A stretch of DNA of 64,000 nucleotides from DASUKM01 sp036278735 (GTDB lineage: Bacteria > Acidobacteriota > Vicinamibacteria > Vicinamibacterales > 2-12-FULL-66-21), in the NCBI GenBank assembly GCA_036278735.1, contig DASUKM010000042.1, positions 1-64,000 of the forward strand, given 5' to 3'. The position numbers were made by a program, and so were the translations under genes. Each line of letters opens with the position of its first letter. The first letter of the stretch is position 1. Positions 1 to 6,690 of this stretch are shown piece after piece. The notes beneath the pieces were generated by a model, which saw nothing but the letters and a program-made list of their open reading frames with translations, had not been told where the DNA came from and did no database searches.

Positions 1-441
1 CGCGACCATGTCCTCGTACTGCTTCTGCTGCTTCGGGTCGCTGCCGGCCAGCGCTTTCAGGCCGGCCGCCGTCTTTTCGAAGTCCGCGCGATTCTTCTTC
101 AGTTGCTCGGCGTACGGCGGGTCGTCCTTGGGCGGCGTCGAGGGCATCTCCGCCTGGCGCAGCCTGGCGTACTCAGCCCTGAAGCCCTCGGTGTTCGTGA
201 ACGCCTTGGCCCACGTCAGCGCCTCCCGGACGATCGAGGCCCGCGCGCTCGCGCTCGCGATCTTGAAGGCATGCGAGCCGTAATACGGTCGCGTGGCGTT
301 CAGCGCCGCCTGGACCGCGGCCCCCCTGGCCGTCCCTTCATCGATCCCGAGCTGCCCGAAGACGTCGGCCGCGTACGCCACCGCCGCGATCGAGACGGCC
401 ACGACGGCCGCTCCAATCACGCGCTGTCCCCGCAGACCCAT
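1..441 (-). CDS. Hypothetical secreted or membrane-anchored protein, 3' end outside window
   Basis: The reading frame starts at an ATG at 441-439 and stays open to base 1, so at least 147 residues are encoded and the C-terminus is missing. The protein begins MGLRGQRVIGAAVVAVSIAA, a basic start followed by a hydrophobic stretch ending near AYAAD, which reads as a signal peptide or single membrane anchor. The rest is hydrophilic and rich in Ala, Lys and Glu, with a central aromatic patch (RPYYGSHAFK), and shows no family I can name. A GGAGG-like stretch (GGAGGCATC) lies just upstream of the start. Function unknown. A cytochrome c-like secreted protein is possible, but no CxxCH motif is visible in the part present. 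Confidence 0.6.
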   Translation of the reverse strand, partial: MGLRGQRVIGAAVVAVSIAAVAYAADVFGQLGIDEGTARGAAVQAALNATRPYYGSHAFKIASASARASIVREALTWAKAFTNTEGFRAEYARLRQAEMPSTPPKDDPPYAEQLKKNRADFEKTAAGLKALAGSDPKQQKQYEDMVA

Positions 442-451
442 GATGCCTCCC

Positions 452-503
452 GTCAGCCCATGGGCTGACCCACCCCAATGTGGGTCAGGGCTTCAGCCCT
501 GAC
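452..503. repeat. Two intergenic hairpin repeats of the GTCAGcc/ggCTGAC type
   Basis: A perfect 18-bp palindrome (GTCAGCCCA/TGGGCTGAC, 452-469) is followed by a second hairpin at 484-503 (GTCAGGGC, loop TTCA, GCCCTGAC). The second is preceded by GTGG. Related hairpins with the same TTCA loop and GTGGGTC lead-in occur at 3872-3891 and 58344-58455, so this is a dispersed repeat family. It lies in the gap between two minus-strand genes and could act on transcript ends. No T-tract follows, so it is not a classical terminator. Confidence 0.6.
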
Positions 504-564
504 ATCAGGCTGGCCTGACTCACCTTCCACCTCGAGCTCCCCCGTTATCGACCGGGGCTCGGCG

Positions 565-1665
565 CTACTCCAGCGTGAGGACCGGCGCTCCGAGACGCGC
601 TTCGTCGACGTGAATGCCGAGCCCGGGCCCGGACGGGACGTCGAGCCGCCCCTCTCGTCGCCGCGGGGCGTCGTCGGCGAGCGACACGTCCACGTAGCTG
701 TTGAAGTCGGTCGACGAGAAGAGCAGGTTTGGCCGCGTGCTGCCGGCCAGGTGTGCGATCGTGGCGGTCGTGATGTCGCCGCCCCAGGAATCCTCGATCG
801 TCATCGCGATCCCGAGCGTCTCGCAGAGATCCCGAATCTGCCGCGCCCTGGTCAGGCCACCGACGCGCGAGATCTTGATGTTGACGATGTCCATGGCGCC
901 GTGCGCGTGAGCGTCGAGCAGCGCCGGTGCGCTGACGATCACCTCGTCGAGCACCATCGGCTGCGGCGTGCGCGCCCTCACCGCCAGGCACTCCGCCAGC
1001 GTCGCACAGGGCTGCTCGACGTAGTAGTCGCGATCGCGCAGCGCGTGCACCACGCGCAGCGCGTCGTGCGGGAGCCAGCCGGTGTTCGCATCCGCGACCA
1101 GCACGTCTCCGGGCTGGAGCACGTCCAGAACGGCTTCCACGCGGGCAATGTCGTCGTCGGGACGCGCCCCCACCTTCAACTGGAAGCGGCGGTAGCCCTC
1201 GGCCCGGTACTTCGCGACGTCGGTCGCCATCTGCTCCGGCGTCCCCTGCGAGATCGCCCGGTAGAGGTGAACGTCGTCGTGGCGTCCCCCAAGGAGCGTC
1301 GCGACCGGCAGCCCGGCGGCCTGACCGACGAGGTCCCAGCAGGCGATGTCGACCGCCGACTTCACATACCGGTGGCCTCCGAGCCGGTTGTCCATCACCG
1401 CGTTCAACTCCCGGAGCCGCGTCGGGTCGGCGCCGAGCAGGACGTCCCCCAGCTCCGCGATGCCGGCGGGGACGCCCCGGGCATACGCCTCCATATATCC
1501 GGAGCCCAACGGGCAGACCTCGCCGAAGCCCGTGCGCCCGTCGTCGGTGCGCAGCCGAACGATCGTGGTCAGAAACGACGCCACGGAGTGCCCGCCCGAC
1601 CACGAATAATCGCGGTCGGTCAAACGGTACGGCACCTGAAACACATCGATCCGGCGAATGCGCAT
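565..1665 (-). CDS. Enolase-superfamily enzyme (mandelate racemase/muconate lactonizing subgroup)
   Basis: A 366-aa protein with the two-domain enolase-superfamily layout: an N-terminal capping domain (about 1-125) and a TIM-type barrel. Visible active-site elements are K164 in FQLKVG, the metal ligands D192 and E217 (VADANTG, VEQPC) and D240 or E241 (LDE), and the second catalytic Lys K264 in NIKISRVGG. The first position of the usual KxK pair is Gln (Q-L-K), as in subgroups that include cis-3-hydroxy-L-proline dehydratases and hydroxyproline-betaine epimerases. The enzyme probably abstracts an alpha proton next to a carboxylate using Mg2+. The exact substrate cannot be assigned from sequence alone. 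Length fits the family. It stands alone on the minus strand with no clear pathway partner beside it. Confidence 0.85.
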   Translation of the reverse strand: MRIRRIDVFQVPYRLTDRDYSWSGGHSVASFLTTIVRLRTDDGRTGFGEVCPLGSGYMEAYARGVPAGIAELGDVLLGADPTRLRELNAVMDNRLGGHRYVKSAVDIACWDLVGQAAGLPVATLLGGRHDDVHLYRAISQGTPEQMATDVAKYRAEGYRRFQLKVGARPDDDIARVEAVLDVLQPGDVLVADANTGWLPHDALRVVHALRDRDYYVEQPCATLAECLAVRARTPQPMVLDEVIVSAPALLDAHAHGAMDIVNIKISRVGGLTRARQIRDLCETLGIAMTIEDSWGGDITTATIAHLAGSTRPNLLFSSTDFNSYVDVSLADDAPRRREGRLDVPSGPGLGIHVDEARLGAPVLTLE

Positions 1666-1781
1666 CGCGGAATTATGCCTGAAAGCGTGGGCCGCGGGGC
1701 GGGCGGCGGGCGCGGGAACCAGATGCTCTTCTAGGGTGTCTTACCTATTGCGAAGCCAGTGTCGATCTTATCAATACGGCA

Positions 1782-1952
1782 ATGCCCAAACTCGAGTATG
1801 ACGTCTGCGCCCGGTGCGGGGCGCTGTTCGATGACCAGGGGGAGAACGGCTGGTGGATCCGCGACGGCGTGTGGTGGCACCAGTGCGACGCGCGGCGGCC
1901 CGCGAGGATCGTCGTCCGCAAGCTCGAACTGAAGCTCAGCAACGTCGCGTGA
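1782..1952 (+). CDS. Small Cys/Trp-rich protein, possible zinc ribbon
   Basis: This 56-codon frame reads MPKLEYDVCARCGALF and continues with two WW pairs and a third Cys (HQCDARR). The CxxC pair (CARCG) plus the distal HxC resembles a minimal zinc-ribbon knuckle. Aromatic residues and charge are distributed as in a folded protein rather than as in random GC-rich sequence. No good ribosome-binding site precedes the ATG, so the start is uncertain. It ends two bases before the convergent small gene at 1955-2152. Function unknown. A small DNA- or RNA-associated zinc protein is one possibility. Confidence 0.5.
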   Translation: MPKLEYDVCARCGALFDDQGENGWWIRDGVWWHQCDARRPARIVVRKLELKLSNVA

Positions 1953-1954
1953 CG

Positions 1955-2152
1955 CTACAGCCCCAGTGCGTGCCGCGCCTGAATCAGGGCGCGCCGACGC
2001 CTGAGGTCCAACACCGCATACTTTTCGGGTCCCCGGACCTGGCCTGACGGGTTCGCCAGGCGAAGTCCGCGCCGGTCGCCGCGGACAATCGTGCGGGGCG
2101 CGGGCAGATCTCCGAAATCGAGCCGTCGCGCCGCTGGGGTTGAGCTGTGCAT
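1955..2152 (-). CDS. Small basic hypothetical protein
   Basis: A 65-aa frame starting MHSSTPAARRLDFGDLPAPR, with a coherent central segment (RTIVRGDRRGLRLANPSGQVRG) and an Arg-rich helix-like end (LRRRRALIQARHALGL). It reads like an authentic small protein, but no family is recognised. It converges with the small gene ending at 1952, leaving two bases between the stop codons. Heptanucleotide repeats begin about 55 bases upstream of its start. Spurious ORFs of this size are common at this GC content, so the call is tentative. Confidence 0.4.
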   Translation of the reverse strand: MHSSTPAARRLDFGDLPAPRTIVRGDRRGLRLANPSGQVRGPEKYAVLDLRRRRALIQARHALGL

Positions 2153-2206
2153 TCCGCCTCCTCTGACGCCCCCGAGCGTACGCCCGGGCTGTGACAGACG
2201 AGGTCA

Positions 2207-2319
2207 CGCCCTCCGCCCTCCGCCCTCCGCCCTCCGCCCTCCGCCCTCCGCCGCCCGCCTTCGGTCATCCGCCATCCGTCATCCGTCATCCGTCATCCGT
2301 CATCCGTCATCCGTCATCC
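2207..2319. repeat. Two adjacent heptanucleotide tandem repeat tracts
   Basis: Six consecutive CGCCCTC units run from 2207 to 2248. After a 15-bp junction, eight GTCATCC units (one is GCCATCC) run from 2264 to 2319. Both tracts have a strict 7-bp period. GTCATCC is the reverse complement of the GGATGAC unit seen at 49378-49419 and in the tandem array inside mrfA. The rest of 2153-2458 has no convincing gene. Confidence 0.9.
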
Positions 2320-2458
2320 CTGTCGTAGAATCGGCGGGGATGCATGCCCTGGCCGGGTTCGCGTATCTCCTGATGACGCCGTGCCATCCCGCGCGTGCCG
2401 CCTGGGCCGGCCAGCGTCGGCGCGCGTTCCAGGCCGCGCCGGGAGCCGCGATCCGCTG

Positions 2459-3442
2459 ATGCCGCGCAATGCCGAAGTGATTCGCCAGTGGACGATCCTG
2501 CGCGAGCTCGAAGCCTCGCGGCGCGTCACGATCGATGAATTGGCCGCCCGCACCTCGGTGACCACGCGGACGATCCGGAGGGATTTGGAGGCGCTGCAGG
2601 CGGCCGGCTTTCCGTTGTACGACGAAATGCACGCCGGCAAACGGTACTGGATGCTCGAGCAGCGCGCGTTCAAGCGGCTCGACGACACAGGCTTCACGCT
2701 GGCGGAACTGAGCGCGCTCTATTTCAGCCGCACGCTGGTGGAGGTGGTGGCGGGCACGCCGTTCCAGCAGGACGTCCGCAGCGCGTTCGACAAGCTCGCG
2801 GCGGCCCTCACGCCGGGCATGCGCCAGTTCCTCGACCGGCTGCCGCTGGTGTTCGACGCGAAGGGGACGCCGGCCGCCGCCGACGATCGCGCGGAACGCG
2901 AGCGCGTGGCGCGGTTGCTCGAAGCGACCCTGCAGCACCGTCGTACCCGGATGGTGTATTTCTCGCTGTCGAGCGCCCGCGAAAAATCGTACGTCGTCGA
3001 GCCGCACCGGCTCGTGTACGCCCAGGGCGGCCTCTATCTGGTCGCCAACGTCGTCGAGTACGCCGACGTGCGGACGTTTGCCGTCGAACGCATCCGATCG
3101 CTTTCGCTGCTCGAGGAGCACTTCTCCCCCGTTGCGCCGGTGGACGCCCCCTTCGTCCACTCGATCGGCGTCGGCGAAGGGACGCCCGAGCACGTCGAAA
3201 TCGCCTTCGACGCGCGGATCGCGCCGTACGTCCGGGACCGCCGGTGGCATCCCTCGCAGCGCGCGAGCGACCAGCCCGACGGCACTCTGCGGCTCGCGCT
3301 CGACGTGTGCAACGACTGGGCGCTGCGCAGCTGGATCCTCAGCTTCGGCCCACTCGCCCGCGTCGACGCGCCGTCCAGCCTGGCGGTCCAGATTCGCGAC
3401 GAAATCGAGCGCGCCCGGCGACAATACGCCGCGATCGAGTAA
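2459..3442 (+). CDS. HTH/WYL-domain transcriptional regulator
   Basis: A 327-aa protein starting MPRNAEVIRQWTILRELEAS. Residues 1-60 form a DeoR/HTH_11-type winged helix (ASRRVTIDELAARTSVTTRT, then RRDLEAL). The middle holds the WYL fold, in which the signature is degenerate (GGLYLVANVVEYADVR), followed by the conserved FAVERI strand and a C-terminal WYL-associated domain. WYL regulators are cytoplasmic DNA-binding proteins whose WYL domain senses nucleic acid or small ligands; some control DNA-damage genes. An upstream in-frame ATG at 2381 would add 26 low-quality residues, so I prefer 2459, where similarity to HTH starts begins at once. The gene is followed by a small unknown gene, then HNH and Ku, so a link to DNA repair is possible but inferred. 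Confidence 0.85.
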   Translation: MPRNAEVIRQWTILRELEASRRVTIDELAARTSVTTRTIRRDLEALQAAGFPLYDEMHAGKRYWMLEQRAFKRLDDTGFTLAELSALYFSRTLVEVVAGTPFQQDVRSAFDKLAAALTPGMRQFLDRLPLVFDAKGTPAAADDRAERERVARLLEATLQHRRTRMVYFSLSSAREKSYVVEPHRLVYAQGGLYLVANVVEYADVRTFAVERIRSLSLLEEHFSPVAPVDAPFVHSIGVGEGTPEHVEIAFDARIAPYVRDRRWHPSQRASDQPDGTLRLALDVCNDWALRSWILSFGPLARVDAPSSLAVQIRDEIERARRQYAAIE

Positions 3443-3587
3443 TCAAGACGGGCGAGCGTCCCTCGACAGAATCCACCCTGCCGTGTCTCGAGACGGCACA
3501 CGTGAGTGCGCCGTGACGGAACACCGGTCCCCCTTGGGCCAGAAACCCGCGAGTCGCCGCGGCGTCATTCTTGCGAAACAGGAGGTC

Positions 3588-3803
3588 ATGATCTGGTTCT
3601 ACGAACGGAAGGGGGAGCACCTGCGCTGCGAGATCCGCAGGCAGGTCGAAGGCGACCGGTACGCGCTCGTCGTCACGATGCCCAACGGCACGGAACGCAT
3701 CGAAGTCTTCGACGATTCGTCCGCGCTGAATCGGCGATCGCTGGAACTCGAACGTCAGTTCCGCCATCAGGGCTGGGGAGACCCCTTCGCGCGGGATATC
3801 TGA
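3588..3803 (+). CDS. Small hypothetical protein
   Basis: A 71-aa frame starting MIWFYERKGEHLRCEIRRQV, with alternating charged and hydrophobic residues and a C-terminal amphipathic stretch (LNRRSLELERQFRHQGWGDP). The segment YALVVTMPNGTERIEVFDDS looks like a beta hairpin. GGAGG lies only two bases before the ATG, which is tight. An in-frame GTG at 3513 would give a 96-residue version with a normal spacing. No known family is recognised. It is on the same strand as the WYL regulator upstream, but 145 bases separate them. Confidence 0.6.
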   Translation: MIWFYERKGEHLRCEIRRQVEGDRYALVVTMPNGTERIEVFDDSSALNRRSLELERQFRHQGWGDPFARDI

Positions 3804-3811
3804 GGGCGGGG

Positions 3812-3846
3812 GCGGAGCGCGGGACGCGGAGTGCGGGACGCGGGAC
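3812..3846. repeat. GCGGGAC heptanucleotide tract
   Basis: Five heptamers in register (GCGGAGC, GCGGGAC, GCGGAGT, GCGGGAC, GCGGGAC), starting eight bases after the stop codon of the preceding small gene. The unit sequence differs from the tracts near 2.2 kb, but the period is the same. Confidence 0.75.
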
Positions 3847-3871
3847 GAAGACGAAGGCACCGCTGGTGTGG

Positions 3872-3891
3872 GTCGGCCCTTCATGGGCTGA
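3872..3891. repeat. Intergenic hairpin repeat with TTCA loop
   Basis: GTCGGCCC, loop TTCA, then TGGGCTGAC, preceded by GGTGTGG. It matches the hairpin family at 484-503 and 58344-58455. It sits 24 bases before the GTG start of the HNH gene and could fold in that gene's leader. Confidence 0.55.
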
Positions 3892-3915
3892 CCGGAACGA
3901 GCCGATATCGCCAAG

Positions 3916-4377
3916 GTGAGTACGCAGCGCCGCCGCGCGGTGGCGGCGGACAACTGGGGCAAGCCCGATCGCAACGACGCCGGTGAACCAATCTGCCGAT
4001 GGTGCCGCGGCACCGTCCGGCCGCCGCGCCGCACGTTCTGCGGCGACGCCTGTGTTCACGAATGGAAAGTGCGCAGCGATCCGTCGTACGTTCGCGACCA
4101 CGTCTGGAAGCGCGACGGCGGGGTGTGCCGTCTGTGCCGCCACGATGTCCGGCGCGCCGAACGCCTGTGGCGGCGGATGAAGCCGCCCGCCGCGGATCGT
4201 GGCGCGCGCCGCGCCTGGCGTGAGGCCAGACCGCGATGGGAAGCGGATCACATCGTCGCCGTCGCGGACGGCGGCGGCGAGTGTGGGCTCGAGAACTACC
4301 GCCTGCTCTGTCGCACCTGCCACGTCTCGATCACGCGGCGCTGGCGCCGCAGCCGGCCCGCGCCGCGCACTGAATAA
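3916..4377 (+). CDS. HNH endonuclease-like protein
   Basis: A 153-aa protein from a GTG start (preceded by CAAG). The N-terminal half has a Cys-rich knuckle (CRWCRG at about 28-33, then FCGDACVHEW). The C-terminal half carries the HNH/McrA-type core: CRLCRHD, WEADHIVAVADGGG, then LENYRLLCRTCH. The H of DHI, the N of LENYR and the final CRTCH give the expected metal and zinc ligands. Such small standalone HNH proteins nick or cut DNA; the biological substrate is not evident. It converges with ku, separated by 27 bases of CCCCGCG repeats. The start could be downstream, but the GTG gives the natural N-terminal length. Confidence 0.8.
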   Translation: MSTQRRRAVAADNWGKPDRNDAGEPICRWCRGTVRPPRRTFCGDACVHEWKVRSDPSYVRDHVWKRDGGVCRLCRHDVRRAERLWRRMKPPAADRGARRAWREARPRWEADHIVAVADGGGECGLENYRLLCRTCHVSITRRWRRSRPAPRTE

Positions 4378-4383
4378 ATTCGC

Positions 4384-4404
4384 CCCCGCGCCCCGCGCCC
4401 CGCG
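4384..4404. repeat. CCCCGCG heptanucleotide x3 between convergent genes
   Basis: Three perfect tandem CCCCGCG units fill almost the entire gap between the stop codons of the HNH gene and ku. Confidence 0.7.
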
Positions 4405-5265
4405 TCAGGCCGTTTTCCGCGCGGTCTTATGATGTCTGGCGGCCGCTGTCCGGTGCGTCCGCCGCGGCCTGGCCGAGGTTTTCGAGGCGCCGGCCTTCTT
4501 GCCTTCGAGGCTGGCCCGCAGGCGGGCCATCAGGTCGACCACCTCCGCCTGGCGGGGTACTTCCTGTTCCTTCAAGGCCGGCTTGCGCCCCTTCATCTTG
4601 GCGTTGATGAGGCGCATCAGATTTTCCTTGTACTCGTCGGTGTACTTGTCCGGGTCCCACCTGGCCGTCAGACTGTCGATCAGCTGCCGCGCCATCTTCA
4701 GTTCCGGCGCCCGCACCGGCTCCTTGTGGGGGAACCTGAACTCGCCGAGGTCGGCCAGCTCGTCGGAGAATCGCATCATCGTGAGGACGAGCGCGTCCTT
4801 GATGGCTTCAACCGCGCAGAGGTGCTGCGTATCGCGGAGGATGATCTTCGCGATCCCCATCTTGCCGGTGTCGCACAGCGCGTCCCGCAACAGGACGTAG
4901 GCGCGGTCGGCCCCCTTGCCGGGCTGCAGATAGTAGGGCGTCTCGAAGTAGCGCTCGTCGACGTCCTCGGGATCCACGAAGTCGAGAATCTCGATCGCCT
5001 TCGTTTTCTCGAGCGCCGCGGTCTTGAAGTCCTCCTTCGTGAGCACGACGAACTGTCCCCTGGCGTACTCGTAGCCCTTGACGAGATCCTCCCAGGCGAC
5101 CGGTTTGCCTTCTTCCTGGCACACGCGCTCGTACTGCACCGGGGATTCGTCCTTCGCATGAAGCAGACGGAACCGCGGCCGATGATCGCGCACCGCGCTG
5201 TACAGTTCGACAGGAATGTTGACCAGGCCGAACGCGATCGAGCCCTTCCACATCGCACGCGCCAT
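4405..5265 (-). CDS. ku: Ku homodimer protein of non-homologous end joining
   Basis: A 286-aa protein starting MARAMWKGSIAFGLVNIPVE, the canonical bacterial Ku opening. The Ku70/80 beta-barrel core follows (VQYERVCQEEGKPVAWEDLV, LTKEDFKT, YYLQPGKGADRAY, then EPVRAPELKMARQLI). Residues from about 235 are a Lys/Arg-rich tail ending in KTARKTA, the extended C-terminus typical of bacterial Ku that aids DNA binding and threading. It forms a ring around broken DNA ends and recruits LigD. No ligD is visible in this window. Convergent to an HNH nuclease gene. The gene behind it (5360-5962) ends in a terminator, so ku probably has its own promoter in 5266-5287. Confidence 0.97.
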   Translation of the reverse strand: MARAMWKGSIAFGLVNIPVELYSAVRDHRPRFRLLHAKDESPVQYERVCQEEGKPVAWEDLVKGYEYARGQFVVLTKEDFKTAALEKTKAIEILDFVDPEDVDERYFETPYYLQPGKGADRAYVLLRDALCDTGKMGIAKIILRDTQHLCAVEAIKDALVLTMMRFSDELADLGEFRFPHKEPVRAPELKMARQLIDSLTARWDPDKYTDEYKENLMRLINAKMKGRKPALKEQEVPRQAEVVDLMARLRASLEGKKAGASKTSARPRRTHRTAAARHHKTARKTA

Positions 5266-5287
5266 CGCTCACCTCTACCGCCGTACA

Positions 5288-5326
5288 AGCAAAACGCCAG
5301 CCCGTCCGTGAGGTCGAGCTGGCGTG
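5288..5326 (-). terminator. Rho-independent terminator of the 5360-5962 gene
   Basis: Read on the minus strand, ACGCCAGC pairs with GCTGGCGT around a loop of about 16 bases, followed directly by TTTTGCTTGT. It lies 35 bases past the stop codon of the secreted-protein gene and just upstream of ku. A second small hairpin (GCCGGC, loop TTGGCA, GCCGGC) lies between them at 5331-5348. Confidence 0.7.
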
Positions 5327-5359
5327 GATGCCGGCTGCCAAGCCGGCTGACAGGCGTGG

Positions 5360-5962
5360 TTAGCCTCCGCAGGTCTCCGACAGCATCTTGACCGTCGTGA
5401 CGTTGACGGTGCGGTTGCCGTGGCTCTGCGACATCGACGACTCGCTGCTCGGATTGGTCTCGGGCGTCGGGTTCGCCGGGTTGCTGCTCGGCGGATTCAT
5501 GCTCGGATTGGATTCGCCCGTGGTGCCGACCGCACGGCTCAGCGTGCCGCTCACCTGAATCTTCTGACCGACGTGCTGCTTCAGGTCGACGTCGGAAGAG
5601 GACTTCAGGGTGACGCTCTGGCTGGCCTGGCTCGCGCTCTGGCTGCTCGAACCGGAGGTGCCGGTCGCCGAGCTCTCGTTCGGCTCGGTCGTCATCGAAC
5701 TGCCGGTGCGCCCCTTCCACTGGACGTCATCGAGCTTGAACGTGTCGGCCGTGTCCCCCTCGCGGAGACAGCCGGTCAGCGTGACGGTGCGATTGCCGTG
5801 CTGCATGCCGCTTTCGGACTCCGACGTCGGGTTCTGCGTGGTCGGACTCTGCGTGGTGGGGGTCTGGCTCGGCGGATTCTGCTGCGGAGTCTGCGCCGCG
5901 ACTCCGACCGCGAATGCCGCAAAAGCGGACGCCACCAATGTTGTGGTCAACGCGCGTTTCAT
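5360..5962 (-). CDS. Secreted low-complexity Ser/Thr/Pro-rich protein
   Basis: A 200-aa protein with a clear Sec signal peptide (MKRALTTTLVASAFAAFAVG, cut near VAA|QTP). It consists of PTTQ/SSES-type spacers around two short beta-rich modules: HGNRTVTLTGCLREGDTADT at about 55-75 and a middle segment (DVDLKQHVGQKIQVSGTLSR) that reads like an OB-like strand pair. The HGNRTV motif recurs near the C-terminus (SHGNRTVNVTTVKM). Two Cys (GCLREG, ETCGG) could form a disulfide in the periplasm. A strong GGAGGAGG precedes the ATG. The 'TGCL' module is frequent in acidobacterial secreted proteins, but its function is not established. It ends at a recognisable terminator. Confidence 0.85.
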   Translation of the reverse strand: MKRALTTTLVASAFAAFAVGVAAQTPQQNPPSQTPTTQSPTTQNPTSESESGMQHGNRTVTLTGCLREGDTADTFKLDDVQWKGRTGSSMTTEPNESSATGTSGSSSQSASQASQSVTLKSSSDVDLKQHVGQKIQVSGTLSRAVGTTGESNPSMNPPSSNPANPTPETNPSSESSMSQSHGNRTVNVTTVKMLSETCGG

Positions 5963-6291
5963 ACTGTGATCCTCCTCCTGCCTCAGCCCGTGGACAGGTT
6001 CGCGAAACTGTTGTCTGGAATGCGGAAGTGCAGGATATGGGCCAAATGCCAGCAGATCAGGTCGGATCGCCGTACGGATGACGCGGGTGATCGCGAAACA
6101 GGCGCGAATTCACGTGCGCGTCGTACACCTGGGCTCTGGAGTGCGCGCCGAAGCCGAACGCATCCATTGCGCGCATGAACAAATTTACATAGCTGCGGAC
6201 GTCCGGACCGACATGCGCCATGGCGCCCGCCTGGGCCGCAGCCTCAGCACCGGGCGAGGCACTCGTGTTAGGCTACGGAAAAGGACCGCCT
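5963..6291. other. Divergent intergenic region without recognised gene
   Basis: This 329-bp stretch separates the minus-strand secreted-protein gene from the plus-strand tRNA. It contains that gene's Shine-Dalgarno box (GGAGGAGG on the minus strand) and presumably promoters in both directions. No convincing coding frame, repeat or RNA gene is visible. Confidence 0.5.
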
Positions 6292-6375
6292 GCGAAAGTG
6301 GCGGAACTGGCAGACGCGCCGGACTTAGGATCCGGTAGCCGGAAGGCTTTGGGGGTTCGACTCCCCCCTTTCGCA
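6292..6375 (+). tRNA. tRNA-Leu (anticodon UAG)
   Basis: A class II tRNA. The 7-bp acceptor stem is GCGAAAG/CTTTCGC with discriminator A. The anticodon stem CCGGA/TCCGG encloses loop CTTAGGA, so the anticodon is TAG (reads CUA). A long variable arm (TAGCCGGAAGGCTTT region) marks it as Leu. The T-arm is GGGGG TTCGACT CCCCC. CCA is not encoded (the next bases are TCA). It is the only tRNA seen in the window and lies upstream of tig. Confidence 0.96.
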
Positions 6376-6690
6376 TCAGCCTTCGCGCGTGCAGATGCGC
6401 GTCGGCTGGACGGTGCTCCAACCCATTTTGTGCGACATTCCGTGAATGCCCCGGCAACGCGCCGCACCAGACTGACCGATAGTGAGAATACCCAGGCGCC
6501 CACTGAAACGACACTGGTAAGGAGCGAGCGGAACGCGCGGGGCGTGGGGCCCCCGCGAGTGACGCGAGCCAGGGGGTTCGGCCGCCTTCGCCAAGGCTAC
6601 GGCGGCCCGCCGTCGCGCGAAGCGCGGAGGCGGGGGGAAGCGCCGCGAGCCGCCAGATTCTTGCGAGCGGCGATATTCCCCCGAACAAAC
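6376..6690. other. tRNA-tig spacer with repeat-like GC-rich DNA
   Basis: The tig-proximal half (about 6515-6660) contains GAGCGAGCGGAACGCGCGG-like, GCGAGTGACGCGAGCC and TTCGCCAAGGCTACGGCGG segments. These resemble, in composition and in partial motifs, the dispersed REP-like repeat behind rho and at 53.1 kb. In-frame read-through from 6220 exists but encodes repeat junk, so I do not treat it as coding. A promoter for the tig run should lie here; no confident -10/-35 pair was found. Confidence 0.45.

Noticed and set aside
6220..6690. N-terminal extension of trigger factor
   Set aside because: The extra 157 residues span the tRNA gene and GC-rich repeats; canonical trigger factor sequence starts at 6691.
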